Below are positions 8,399 through 17,959 of a DNA stretch of 54,914 nt, in pieces; position 1 is the stretch's first letter, and each line of letters starts with the position of its first letter. The notes under the pieces were generated by a model. It worked only from the letters and a program-made list of their open reading frames with translations, did not search any database and was not told the origin of the DNA. This DNA comes from CAZSPL01 sp964608735 (lineage in GTDB: Bacteria > JAJVIF01 > JAPKYR01 > CAZSPL01), in the NCBI GenBank assembly GCA_964608735.1, contig CAZSPL010000003.1, forward strand, positions 1 to 54,914, in the 5' to 3' direction. The position numbers and the translations under genes were made by a program.

Positions 8399-10372
8399 TC
8401 ACTTCACCGGCCATATTTGAAATTTAAACTCCCCATCAATCCCGATGCTCATCTCTCCTGGTTTTGATGCAATCCCCCACGATGCATCATCCATCGGCTC
8501 GAAAGGCAGTTCTTTCGCGCTTGAATAGACATCCGTGCCCCCCGCGTCGATGAATACTCCCGTCGAATCCATCTTCTCCCGTACGAGATTCCCCGCCACT
8601 TCGGCGAGGTCGCCGCGTCCCATCGAGATTCCCGACCGGATGTCGTATGCATCATCGCCCCGCATATCAACGAACAGCCCGAAACCGTTGACATTTCCAC
8701 ATCCACCCGAACGGTCGGGCACGATGTATTCATCATCCCCTTCGATGTCGATGAAGACGGCGTTCGACAAATCACGCCCGTTGCCGAGGCACTGGCTTAT
8801 CAATGTATCGTATGAATCATCGCCGGAAACATCGATGAATCCCGCTATCGCAAAATGCGCGCTCGCTGCCTGGGAATACCATACGCCTTTATATTCGTCA
8901 TCCCCGGCGCCGTCGTATAGATATCCCCCTCCGAACCAGTAACCGACTGCCTGCCCGAAAACTCCCGTGGAATAAACATCGTTGCCGGAGCCGTCCACGA
9001 GAAATGCCTGTCCGCCCGACATGAAATGCCCGTCGGAAAAATCGGCCCGACGCCCGTACCCCGCTCCCTGCGCCATACTCGTGTTATGCTCCTTCGTTTG
9101 CGCCGACGGGTTGACCACTTCGTCGTCCCGCGCGATGTAAACATCATCCCCCTCGACATCGAGCAAAAGCCCGCCTGCGCGCACATATGCGAATCCCTGT
9201 CCCCCGAACAGGCACGAGTATTCGTCATCCCCGCCGATATCCGCGAGTATCCCCACTCCGAATATCCCCGCGCCCTGCACCGCTTCATCGCCGTAATATT
9301 TATCATCCCCCGATGCATCGTACAAAATTCCCACGCCGAATGCCCCGGCTCCCTGCCCGAATGTCTTCGTCGTGTAGACATCATCGCCCGACTCATCGAC
9401 GAGAAGCGCGATGCCGAGTATCCCGGCGGCCTGCCCGGATCCCCCGTCACCCGATGAGTCGTATGTGTCGTTCCCGGTGATGTCCCACAGGATCCTGATC
9501 GGCATGTCGAGCGATGAATTCCGGCAATACGACTTGTGCTTGCTGTCTCCTTCGATATTGATGACGAGAAATATGCTCTCATAAACATCCGGCGTCACCC
9601 GGCGAGTCTCATCGCCGGTTACAACTACCCATCCGATCGGCGTCTCGTAAAACCCCTCCCCAAGCATCGACGGCAGCAATGAAACATCTATCCCCGCCCG
9701 CAGCGCGTCGAATGCATCGACGAGGATAATCGCCCCGCGGTAGAGCGAATCGAAATCGAACGTCGAGCAGGCATCGTAAACCCCGGGCACGAATTCATCG
9801 CTCAGCATGAAATCGACTGCGTTCATGTGGATTTCATCCCACTGATTCCCGGGTACATTGCGAAGCGCTTCGGCGCGGTAATCCATGAACTGCTCGCACG
9901 ATGCGAAAAATCGCACCCATAATAACTGCTCGTCTTCGGGGATATTTTTCAGCAAAGGCGCGAGGTTCGATTCCCACCGCGATTTCGTGCCCGGTGAAAA
10001 CAGCTCGTATGCCGATTCCCCCTCGGCTTCCTGCAGCGCGGGCTGATCGCGCCAGAGATACGAGCCTGAATCCTTGGCGCATTTGCGAAGCAGGTTCCCT
10101 ATCTTACCGCTGTTCTCCAGGTAATATTCACCACTGGCGTTGACGAATTCCGGGATGAGAAGCGGGTCGTTCAGCATCGACATCACTCTCGGTATCGTGA
10201 ACGGGTCGTTCGGTACGGTCTGGAAATCCTGCAACGTATATCCGAACTCCCCGGTATTCATCCCCTGCGCGATGAGAAACTGCTCGAGCCCCTGATGTTC
10301 CGCCGCCGATGTGACGCAGCACAGCGATGCGAGAAGCCAGAAACCTGAAATAAATATTGTCGCTTTTCTCAT
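8399..10372 (-). CDS. Secreted protein with eleven GDDxY beta-repeats
   Basis: Exported protein of 657 residues; not a family I recognise by name. The ATG at 10372 has GGGAGG upstream and yields a signal peptide (MRKATIFISGFWLLASLCCV, probable cleavage near TSAAE). Residues ~25-290 are a mostly helical domain of unknown type. Residues ~296-620 hold eleven imperfect repeats of about 27 residues centred on G-(N/D)-D-x-Y and often continuing QGAGxxGxGxLxDxxG. The Asp/Gly-rich turns recall calcium-binding RTX-like beta-rolls or a parallel beta-helix. The gene is convergent with the phosphodiesterase gene (15 nt apart) and divergent from the sulfatase-like gene. Likely role is structural or adhesive; this is inference. 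Confidence 0.8.
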   Translation of the reverse strand: MRKATIFISGFWLLASLCCVTSAAEHQGLEQFLIAQGMNTGEFGYTLQDFQTVPNDPFTIPRVMSMLNDPLLIPEFVNASGEYYLENSGKIGNLLRKCAKDSGSYLWRDQPALQEAEGESAYELFSPGTKSRWESNLAPLLKNIPEDEQLLWVRFFASCEQFMDYRAEALRNVPGNQWDEIHMNAVDFMLSDEFVPGVYDACSTFDFDSLYRGAIILVDAFDALRAGIDVSLLPSMLGEGFYETPIGWVVVTGDETRRVTPDVYESIFLVINIEGDSKHKSYCRNSSLDMPIRILWDITGNDTYDSSGDGGSGQAAGILGIALLVDESGDDVYTTKTFGQGAGAFGVGILYDASGDDKYYGDEAVQGAGIFGVGILADIGGDDEYSCLFGGQGFAYVRAGGLLLDVEGDDVYIARDDEVVNPSAQTKEHNTSMAQGAGYGRRADFSDGHFMSGGQAFLVDGSGNDVYSTGVFGQAVGYWFGGGYLYDGAGDDEYKGVWYSQAASAHFAIAGFIDVSGDDSYDTLISQCLGNGRDLSNAVFIDIEGDDEYIVPDRSGGCGNVNGFGLFVDMRGDDAYDIRSGISMGRGDLAEVAGNLVREKMDSTGVFIDAGGTDVYSSAKELPFEPMDDASWGIASKPGEMSIGIDGEFKFQIWPVK

Positions 10373-10497
10373 GTCAACCTCCCGGTAAAACCGTAGCCAT
10401 GCTATCACATCGCTGAACCATTTCCGCATGACGCCGGCATAAGGTATCATTCCACCGGGCAAGGGCGTTGAATATTTGAGGATACGATATCTTCGCC

Positions 10498-12729
10498 ATG
10501 GGAAAAATTACCGGTTCAACAAAAATTATTGCTTACGCGCTCGCGATGCTCATCCTCGCGATGCCCGCGGGATGCGGCAACAGCGGCGCGGGAAATCTTC
10601 AGCAGGGCTCGTTCAAGCTGACGGCTCATCCCGAAACCTACATCGCTCCGGCGGAAGGCACCGCGTTCAGCGAAATAGCGTCCCCGGCCGTATTCCGCGT
10701 CCCCCTCAAGGACAAGTTTGCAGGCATTTTCCGGCTCGGCATCACCCCCTTCTGGAATCAGCCGGTGTCGTTCAATGTCGATCTTCCGTCGAATGCCGTC
10801 CTCGCGTTCGAATGGGGATTCTCAGCCGATGCCGCATCGATGGCGGGTAAGGATTTCACATTCCGCGTCGCCGCCGAACAGGATGGCTGGTCATCGACGC
10901 TGCTGAATGTTCAAGGCAAGGTTACGCCCGTTGAGGAAGAATCGGCCCTCAAGCTGGAATCTATTTACCTCGACGAAATGAAACCGGGCAAAGCGCTCAT
11001 CACATTCTCACTCGAAACATCCGCTGATAAACTCCCGCAAAGGCTGTTCAACATCGCATCGCCACGGATATATTCCGAAGGCCGCGCCGATTACCGGCGG
11101 GTCATCCTTATCGGCGTAGACACCCTGCGTGCGGACCATCTCGGATGCTACGGCTATTCCCGCGCGACGTCGCCACAACTCGATTCGTGGGCCGCCGATG
11201 CGACGCGCTATTCATATTGCATATCCGCATCCCCATGGACTTTCCCATCCTTCTCCGCGATGCTCACCGGCAGATACCCCTCCCGGTGCGGCGCGACCAC
11301 CAATGTCCGCTACCTGCCCGACGTCGAGACCACACTCGCCGAGATCCTCGGACGCGACGGCTTCCTCACATATATGGTGGTGAACAACATCTACACCGGG
11401 CCACCCGTGAATCTGCACCAGGGATTCGACTCCGCCCTGCGTTTCCCCGTCGAAAGGGCCGATACCACTTTCGATGCCGCCAAAAAATGGCTCGCCTCGC
11501 ATAAAAGCGAAGACACATTCGCCTTCATACATTTCATGGACCCGCACGTGCCATATCATCCGCCGATGCCGTTCAACGACATGTTCGACCCCGGATACTC
11601 CGGACGCTTCATGGATGAATTCAAGGAAGTCGATGAAGTCAGGCGCGGAGAGATCGTGCTCAGCCCCGAAGAAATCGCCCACCTCAAGGCTCTCTACGAC
11701 GGCGAGATAGCATATTTCGACGACGAATTCGGCAAATTCATCCAATTCCTTCAAGACGAAGGCATGTATGACGACACGCTCCTCATCTTTACCGCCGACC
11801 ACGGCGAAGAATTTTACGAGCATGGCGGATTCGAGCACGGGCACAGCCTCTATGACGAGATGATCCACGTCCCCCTCATCATAAGCGGCCCCGGTATCGA
11901 CGCATCATCCGTCGATGACAGGATCGCGTCGACACTCGACATCCTGCCCGGCGTCCTCGAATATTACGGCATCCACCTTCCGCGTGAACTCAACGGAAAC
12001 TCGCTGTTCAAACCTCTGCCGGATGTGGGGCGGATGCTCATCGCCGAGCAGCTTCGATACGGCGCCGAGTTGAAGGGCGTCACCACGCCGGAATACCGTT
12101 ACATCTACAATACTCTTTCCGGCGAGGATGAATTGTATAACCTCGCCGATGACCCAGCCATGCTCCACTCCGTCGCGTCGGACCGCAAGGCGACCGCCCG
12201 CTCGTTCAGGGCGTTCGTAACCTCCTACACCATCTCCACCGGCGCGCCATGGCATGTCAATTTCCAGAACAGCGGCAACATCAACCTGCCCGCGACGTAT
12301 CGCGGAACCATTTCCTGCGCGGGAGGATTCGCCCGGATCGATCAAACCCACTTCGAGCAGGCCGACAGTCTTACCGTCAACGGCGAAAAAATGGAATTCA
12401 ACATCCGCGTGAACCCCGCTTCCGACAAGGAAATCGCATTCGTCACCAATGACGATTCCGCCGATGTGTCCTTTGAAATGCTGTTCAGCGATTCGTCCCT
12501 CCCCGGCGGTTATGTCTTCATCGGACCGGCGATGCGTCAGACCTCCGAGCCCGCTTTCACCCTCAACCCGAACGATGAACAATTCAACATGGGACAGCCC
12601 ATCACCCAGCGCGAAAATCACGACGGCATCTTCATATGGGCGAATCCGCGAAGGATGCGCGAGCGGTTGAATCCCGACCTAACCCCGGAGATGATCGAGC
12701 AGCTTCGCTCGATAGGATATATGAATTGA
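10498..12729 (+). CDS. Sulfatase-fold lipoprotein (Thr nucleophile type)
   Basis: AP-superfamily enzyme of 743 residues anchored as a lipoprotein (lipobox PAGC, Cys26). Residues ~30-190 form a jelly-roll-like domain. The catalytic domain starts at VILIGVDTLRADHLGCYGY (metal Asp ~208). Where classic sulfatases have CxPxR, this has SPWTFPSFSAMLTG with Thr ~248, so it cannot be a formylglycine sulfatase. Thr nucleophiles are known in the related LtaS/EptA phosphotransferases and in many uncharacterised sulfatase-fold proteins. TADHGEEFYEHG (Asp434-His435) and EHGHSLYDE complete the metal site. Another ~170 residues follow, ending LRSIGYMN. No Shine-Dalgarno is seen; TACGAT ends 9 nt upstream. 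Its nearest relative is the next gene, so a tandem duplication is likely. Probably modifies envelope glycans or lipids. Confidence 0.85.
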   Translation: MGKITGSTKIIAYALAMLILAMPAGCGNSGAGNLQQGSFKLTAHPETYIAPAEGTAFSEIASPAVFRVPLKDKFAGIFRLGITPFWNQPVSFNVDLPSNAVLAFEWGFSADAASMAGKDFTFRVAAEQDGWSSTLLNVQGKVTPVEEESALKLESIYLDEMKPGKALITFSLETSADKLPQRLFNIASPRIYSEGRADYRRVILIGVDTLRADHLGCYGYSRATSPQLDSWAADATRYSYCISASPWTFPSFSAMLTGRYPSRCGATTNVRYLPDVETTLAEILGRDGFLTYMVVNNIYTGPPVNLHQGFDSALRFPVERADTTFDAAKKWLASHKSEDTFAFIHFMDPHVPYHPPMPFNDMFDPGYSGRFMDEFKEVDEVRRGEIVLSPEEIAHLKALYDGEIAYFDDEFGKFIQFLQDEGMYDDTLLIFTADHGEEFYEHGGFEHGHSLYDEMIHVPLIISGPGIDASSVDDRIASTLDILPGVLEYYGIHLPRELNGNSLFKPLPDVGRMLIAEQLRYGAELKGVTTPEYRYIYNTLSGEDELYNLADDPAMLHSVASDRKATARSFRAFVTSYTISTGAPWHVNFQNSGNINLPATYRGTISCAGGFARIDQTHFEQADSLTVNGEKMEFNIRVNPASDKEIAFVTNDDSADVSFEMLFSDSSLPGGYVFIGPAMRQTSEPAFTLNPNDEQFNMGQPITQRENHDGIFIWANPRRMRERLNPDLTPEMIEQLRSIGYMN

Positions 12730-12766
12730 AAAACCATGCGCGGTTTCGATATTCCCGTTTTGCGTG

Positions 12767-12772
12767 TATAAT
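12767..12772 (+). promoter_or_regulatory. Candidate -10 box for the second sulfatase-fold gene
   Basis: TATAAT lies 71 nt before the chosen ATG at 12844. No convincing -35 is visible at the right distance. Confidence 0.3.
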
Positions 12773-12843
12773 CCCGAATAGGACGGCGCGCTTTGTATTA
12801 CCGCCGCAGAGACGCGGCTAAGAAGGTTTGGAGTTTTTATCTG

Positions 12844-15092
12844 ATGTCAGGCAGTACCACGAAGGCTGACCTTCGACGAGGAATAGTTGGGCTGTTTCTC
12901 TTTTCTATTTTTATCCTGTTGCCGTGCTTCAACGGATGCAGCCACCAGTCCGTTCAACTTCCACTCGCGGTTTTCAGCTTTATTCAACATCCCGAAGCCT
13001 ACATTCAAGCCGATGGCATGCCCGCATTCGACGACCTCATCGGCGAACTTTCAATAAAGCAGAATCATGCGAAAATCGATTTGCGCCGCGGCTTCAGGTG
13101 GGACTGGTCGGGGCCGCTCACGTTCGATGTCGTCCTGCCCGAAAACCCCGTGCTCGCATTCGACTGGGGATTCTCCCCGGAAGCCTCTGGGTATGGACGC
13201 GAATTCACGCTCACCGTGAAGGCCGTTCAGAATGGTGCGGAGTCGGTGTTGCTCGATGCATCCGGCCCTATCGGCCCGGCGAACGGCTCGGCCTGGCGAC
13301 ACGAGAAAATCTCCCTCGCCAACCTGCAGCACGGCAACGCAAGGATAAGTTTCGAATTCACCGGCCTGGTGCATACCGCCGCGACCAATCATTTCCTCCT
13401 TGGAAATCCGCGCATCTATTCGAGCGCCCGCAACGCCGGCCGGCATATCATCTTCATCGCTCTCGACACCCTTCGCGCCGACAGGCTTTCCTGTTACGGT
13501 TACGGCCGTGCGACATCGCCGAGTATCGACGAGTGGGCGGAAGACGCCGCCCGCTATGATTACTGCCTGTCCGTATCCCCTTGGACATTCCCGTCTTTCG
13601 CGTCGATGCACACCGGGCGCTATCCATCGGTATGCGGCGCGACAACCAACATCCGCTACCTCCCGCGCGACGAAAAAACCCTCGCGGAAATCCTGTCCGC
13701 CAACGGCTATGCCACCNNNNNNNNNNCTGTTCCATCACCAACAGCGCGTGGGTAAGCTCCCCCGTTAACCTGCACCAAGGATTCGATGCGGCAGTCCAGT
13801 ATCCCATGGGCGACTGCGCCACGTCATTCATTGCGGCGCGCCAGTGGCTTAACAGCCATGACGATGACAACACATTCCTCTTCATACATTTCATGGACCC
13901 ACACATCCCCTATGCGCCGCCGGAACCATTTACACACATGTTCGACCCCGATTACCATGGCAGGTTCAGGGATAAATTCATGCCGGGAGAACTACAGGCA
14001 TGGAGGGATGGGGAAATGAACTTTTCCGAGCCGGAGATTGAGCATATCGGCGCGCTATACGATGCCGAAATAGCATACTACGACAGTGTATTCGCAAGCT
14101 TCATGCAGTATCTCGATGAAAATGGCATCGCCGATAATTCACTCGTTATCTTCACATCCGACCATGGCGAAGAATTCAAAGAGCATGGCGGCCTCGAGCA
14201 TGGGCACTCGCTATACGATGAAGTCATCCATGTCCCGCTGATTATAAAAGGGAAGGATTACCCGCGCGGCATCATCACTGGGAGAACCGTTTCAACCATC
14301 GATATATTCCCGACAATTCTCGACTACCTCGCCATCCCAATACCCGACAACCTTGACGGCCTGTCCCTCCTGCGGCCCGTTCCCGCCGATGAACGCCTCC
14401 TTATAGCCGAGCAGGTGCTGTATGGGGATGAATTGAAAAGCGTGACGACATCGCAATACCGCTACATCTTTCATGCCGTCACCGGTGAGGATGAGTTATA
14501 TGAAATCGCCGAAGATCCGCTCATGCTCAACTCGGTCTCCGATGACCGCCGCGCCGTCGCGCGTTCATTCAGGGATTACCTTACCGAATATGCCTTGAGT
14601 CGCGGCACCCCGTGGCACCTGTTCTTCATGCGAAAAACGGGGGAAAATACCGGCGCGCAATATTCGGGAACCGTGACCTGCAAGGGGGGATTCGCCGATG
14701 TCAAACCGATGCGTTTCGATGACGGCGATACATTCGATGTTCACGGCGATACGATGCACTTCGAGGTCACACTCAAATCCTCGTCGGAAAAGGAAATCAG
14801 GTTTGTCACCAATGATGAAGCGGCAAAAGCGGGCTTCAAACTCTCGCGCGATGCACTGCCGATGAGCGATGGCGATATCTTTATCGGGCCCGCTCTCGAT
14901 GAAATCACCGGGCCGGAATTCAGCATCGATATCTCCGACCCGCGCCTCGGTCTGAGCGGGCCGAGGCTGCTCAGGCGCGATAACGACGGCGTTTTCATAT
15001 GGGCGATTCCCCGGCGCATTCGCGAAAAAATGCAGCCGGAATTAACCGCCGAAGAGGAAGAGGACCTGCGCTCCGTCGGATACCTGAACTGA
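12844..15092 (+). CDS. Second sulfatase-fold lipoprotein, interrupted by an assembly gap
   Basis: Paralogue of the preceding gene. ATG 12844 gives a lipoprotein signal (lipobox FNGC). The order is the same: jelly-roll-like N-terminus, HIIFIALDTLRADRLSCYGY, SPWTFPSFASMHTG (Thr in the nucleophile position), SPVNLHQGF, FIHFMDPHIPYAPP, TSDHGEEFKEHG, EHGHSLYDE, and an end of LRSVGYLN. Ten Ns at 13717-13726 split it into two frames. Alignment to the paralogue shows the sequences on either side abut with at most a residue missing, so the gap length is nominal and the gene is probably intact. For an open frame the true gap must be 2 modulo 3 (or a 1-nt overlap). Function as for the first copy. Confidence 0.82.
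13717..13726. other. Assembly gap (10 N)
   Basis: Placeholder run of Ns inside the second sulfatase-fold gene. As written it breaks the reading frame. Its fixed length of ten, repeated at 18457, suggests a scaffolder default rather than a measured distance. Confidence 0.95.
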
Positions 15093-15101
15093 CGCCCGCG
15101 C

Positions 15102-15347
15102 CTACGGTGCTTCCTTGAGCGGCACCCAGTATACCGTCCCGCCCGGCACCCATGTCCATGTCTCTCCTGTCTGCGTGTCGTAGCGCATGAATACCGGCTT
15201 CAGGTTTTCGTTCTGCCCCACGACGACATTGAATTTCGCCCCCTCGACCGCCGCGCTCACTTCCGGCGCCTTGTTCTCCACGGCGCATCCGATGATAACC
15301 CCCACCAGGAATCCAACCAGTACGATCGCTATCAAATATTTCCGCAT
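15102..15347 (-). CDS. Small lipoprotein, unknown function
   Basis: Lipoprotein of 81 residues. ATG 15347 is chosen for its GGAGG Shine-Dalgarno and the signal MRKYLIAIVLVGFLVGVIIG followed by the lipobox Cys (IIGC). The mature part is ~60 residues rich in Val, Thr and Trp, with a TWTWVPGGTVYW strand-like stretch. It ends 10 nt from the convergent sulfatase-fold gene. No family recognised; it may be an accessory of the prepilin genes read in the same direction. Confidence 0.7.
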   Translation of the reverse strand: MRKYLIAIVLVGFLVGVIIGCAVENKAPEVSAAVEGAKFNVVVGQNENLKPVFMRYDTQTGETWTWVPGGTVYWVPLKEAP

Positions 15348-15388
15348 CGATATCCTCCGATATAGTGTAATCACTTATAAATTATTTA

Positions 15389-16438
15389 CTAACGATAGTT
15401 TACATTAACCCCGCCATCAACCGTAATTATCACTCCATCGTTCCTGCCGTCCGGGCCTGCCGGGAAATCGGCATTTGTGATTGTCTTGACATCAAAACCG
15501 CTATTCAGGGTTTGCAGCGACCTTTCGACGTAATCCCCATATAAATTGTAGACATCCATTCCCGGGTTGATGATGCTCCCATAGCCGCAGAGCCTGTATC
15601 CAATCACCTTGCCCACGACCGGATATTCGACATTCCCCTTCCCATCGTCGTCTATGTCCTTGAAGGATGAGTAATAACCTATGCCGTCAAATATCGCGTA
15701 GTAGTAAAAATTCCCCGGCGTAAGCCAGAACTGGTAATCGTCACGGAATCCCTTCTGCTTTATGAACTCCGGGCCGGGCAGGGGATTGGCGTAACCGATT
15801 TTCCCCGGATCCGGTTCGGGTACAACCTCTATCGGCCACGGCGGATGCCGCTGCCCTTCGCTTACGTCCCACATCAAATTCCCCGGCTCCCCGCCGACTT
15901 CGCGCCTGATATACTCCCTGCTCCTGTCGCGCGGAAGCGCCCATATGTTCACGCGCGCCGGCGAAATCTCCAGTGGCCCGAATCCGTTCGCGCCGGGGTT
16001 GGTGATAATGCGCCCGTACTTCGCGGCATCCCTTTCCCTCAAAAATGGATTGACCGGGTAATCCCTGAGGTACCCGAATTCGAGCAGCACATCGATATCC
16101 CCCTGGTGCCCGCACGGTTCCCACGGCTTCGGATAGTTCGGCTCATCTATCGGCGGATGGTTCACGTAGCTGTGATATGTCGCGAATGTGTCGTTCTCAT
16201 CCCCGCCGTACAGGATCAGCGGATAAATCCCCCCCGTATCCACCGCGTAACGCTCCAGCGCTATCTGTATCGTGTGGATATTCGATTTCACTTCCGCTTC
16301 CTTAGCCTTCTCGCGCGACTTGATGAAATTCGGAAGGCATCCCCATCCCGGTATGACCGCTCCAATCGCGATCGCCGCCACGAGCAACCCCACCGTCAGT
16401 TCCGTCAACGTGAATCCCTTGCTGCTCTTCTTCACCAT
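15389..16438 (-). CDS. Prepilin-like protein (type II secretion/type IV pilus family)
   Basis: Protein of 349 residues with a prepilin peptidase signal: MVKKSSKG, then FTLTELTVGLL, cleavage expected between G8 and F9 with Glu5 of the mature protein kept. A ~25-residue hydrophobic helix follows, then FIKSREKAKEAEVKSNIHTI and ALERYAVDTGGIYP, the pattern of GspG-like major pseudopilins. It is much longer than a GspG (~140 residues), with a Pro/Tyr-rich domain of unknown fold. GGGAGAGGA precedes the ATG. Its first 137 nt overlap the end of the upstream prepilin gene in another frame. No secretion ATPase or platform gene is in the window. Likely an envelope pseudopilus or a surface-exposed pilin-like protein. 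Confidence 0.8.
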   Translation of the reverse strand: MVKKSSKGFTLTELTVGLLVAAIAIGAVIPGWGCLPNFIKSREKAKEAEVKSNIHTIQIALERYAVDTGGIYPLILYGGDENDTFATYHSYVNHPPIDEPNYPKPWEPCGHQGDIDVLLEFGYLRDYPVNPFLRERDAAKYGRIITNPGANGFGPLEISPARVNIWALPRDRSREYIRREVGGEPGNLMWDVSEGQRHPPWPIEVVPEPDPGKIGYANPLPGPEFIKQKGFRDDYQFWLTPGNFYYYAIFDGIGYYSSFKDIDDDGKGNVEYPVVGKVIGYRLCGYGSIINPGMDVYNLYGDYVERSLQTLNSGFDVKTITNADFPAGPDGRNDGVIITVDGGVNVNYR

Positions 16439-17681
16439 TCGTCCTCTCCCAGGGATATACCCAATCATAAAGATATTCAATATTCGCCTTGTCTAAATAC
16501 ATTTCCGGGCCTCCCGGGCATTCACTGATTATCCAATCAAGAATGCCGTCACCGCCTGACTGCTTGTACTTCACACCAGGATCATCCGGATTGACTCCGT
16601 CCATGAATGCGCCGGTCCATGGGTCATACATCGCACAGGAAGAATAGCCCGTTGTCTCGACCCGTCTCTGCTTTTCAGAGCCTTCAACAGCCGAATCGAT
16701 GAACAATGTCAAACCCAGTCCATCGTCATCATGGATGATTTCCGCTATATTCTTGAATTTGCCGTATGGCTCGACCGTATTATCCGGCATCCTGTTGAAT
16801 ACATCCCAGCCCTTTCCTTGTCCCTTCTTCCGCTCGCGCGGCGAACCATAAGAATAGAGTATATAAAAATAAGGTCTACTGCTGTAAAAAGGGCATAAGT
16901 ATTCCTCTTTCAAGGAATCCTTTCTCCAGTTGTTGTCGAGTGCCTGGTATACAACGTCCGGGGGATGGCCGCTGTAGATAATGTTATATTCCGCGAGGTA
17001 ATGCAGGTAAACCGGTCGCTCGTCGTTGAAGAACGGCTCATAAAAAAAATTCCCCGGTGCGTCGAGGTCGGGGTCGGCGAAGCATGTTTCCCCATCGTCC
17101 ATAGCTTCCTGTTTTATTTCAGCCCCGGATAGGATGAAATCGGTCTGGGGGGTATCTCCGTACCCGAAACCGAGATCAAACATCCTGTCCCCGTAAAGCC
17201 CGCCGTATGGAAACCGTCCGCTCAAGTCCCATTCATCCTCGCCTAACGCCGCGTGCCAGCTCCTGGTGACTCGATCGGCAAATGGATTTTGCGGATAGGC
17301 TTTGATATACCCGTAGAAAATCAAAGGGTCCATTGTCAGGGCGCAGTACTCCCGGTCCGCGAGGCTCTCATCGCGACGTTTCGCGAACGGCGTTACTCCG
17401 CTCTTTATCCTTGCCGCATTCGTGTAACGCGGGTCGATATGCGACTTGACGATATTGTAATCAGCTTCGCCGCCGATGAGGAACGGCGGGAAGTGCTGCT
17501 CGTGGTCGGTACCATATCGCTCAAGCGCAACCTGGATGATATGTAGATTACGCTTGACTTCATTCTCCCGCGATTTTTCACGGGCTTTGACAAAGCTGGG
17601 GAGCGCGAGTGCCGCGATTACGCTCAAAACCGCGATTGCGATGATTAATTCAATCAGCTTGAACCCTCTTTCGTTTCCCAT
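16302..17681 (-). CDS. Prepilin-like protein, long form, 3' end overlapping the next prepilin gene
   Basis: Protein of 459 residues from ATG 17681, which has GGGGAGGCGG upstream. The N-terminus MGNERG-FKLIELIIAIAVL is a prepilin signal with cleavage after G6 and Glu5 retained. KAREKSRENEVKRNLHIIQV and ALERYGTD match the partner protein closely, so the two are paralogues. The C-terminal ~45 residues (after DWVYPWERTNGEEEQ) overlap the neighbour's start and look low-complexity and Gly-rich, not conserved. The natural end may be near 16440, with the stop lost or mis-sequenced. A TATAAT lies at 17746-17751, giving a leader of ~60 nt. Confidence 0.78.
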   Translation of the reverse strand: MGNERGFKLIELIIAIAVLSVIAALALPSFVKAREKSRENEVKRNLHIIQVALERYGTDHEQHFPPFLIGGEADYNIVKSHIDPRYTNAARIKSGVTPFAKRRDESLADREYCALTMDPLIFYGYIKAYPQNPFADRVTRSWHAALGEDEWDLSGRFPYGGLYGDRMFDLGFGYGDTPQTDFILSGAEIKQEAMDDGETCFADPDLDAPGNFFYEPFFNDERPVYLHYLAEYNIIYSGHPPDVVYQALDNNWRKDSLKEEYLCPFYSSRPYFYILYSYGSPRERKKGQGKGWDVFNRMPDNTVEPYGKFKNIAEIIHDDDGLGLTLFIDSAVEGSEKQRRVETTGYSSCAMYDPWTGAFMDGVNPDDPGVKYKQSGGDGILDWIISECPGGPEMYLDKANIEYLYDWVYPWERTNGEEEQQGIHVDGTDGGVARGGDRDWSGHTGMGMPSEFHQVAREG

Positions 17682-17745
17682 CGATGCCGCCTCCCCTGTA
17701 ATGATGCATAAAACGCCCCGGGGCACTTGCTCAGTATACGATGTC

Positions 17746-17751
17746 ATTATA
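17746..17751 (-). promoter_or_regulatory. Candidate -10 box for the prepilin operon
   Basis: TATAAT on the minus strand, 64 nt before the prepilin ATG at 17681. No good -35 is visible. The leader would carry the strong Shine-Dalgarno. Confidence 0.35.
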
Positions 17752-17777
17752 CCTGAAAAGGTTTTAGCAGGTAGGAT

Positions 17778-17823
17778 AAAAAAAAAGGGACGACTCAACG
17801 TCGTCCCTCCCGGCCCTTTTTTT
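17778..17823. terminator. Bidirectional terminator-like hairpin
   Basis: Perfect 8-bp stem GGGACGAC (17787-17794) / GTCGTCCC (17800-17807), loop TCAAC. Nine As precede it, so it ends in a T-run on the minus strand. On the plus strand TCCCGGCCC then eight Ts follow. It lies upstream of both the prepilin promoter and the small zinc-ribbon gene, so it ends no adjacent gene directly. It probably insulates the two units. Confidence 0.6.
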
Positions 17824-17959
17824 CGATGGGCTAATTATAATGCAACGACAGAAGCGGGCGATATCATACTACTTCACATCCGCCTCCGGAAACCTGTCAA
17901 AGATGGCCTCATTGACTTGGATGCTATTAAGGGGTGGGTAGCTAAGGAGCATGCGATCT

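Noticed and set aside
8530..9490. CRISPR-like or tandem DNA repeats in the repeat-protein gene
   Set aside because: The repeats are protein-level, ~81 bp, in frame and diverged; there are no identical DNA repeats with spacers.
10498..12729. Classic formylglycine sulfatase
   Set aside because: The CxPxR/SxPxR signature is absent; the corresponding stretch is PWTFPSF with Thr.
12844..15092. True frameshift or split gene in the second sulfatase-fold lipoprotein
   Set aside because: The frame change coincides with the ten-N gap; flanking residues line up with the paralogue almost without loss.
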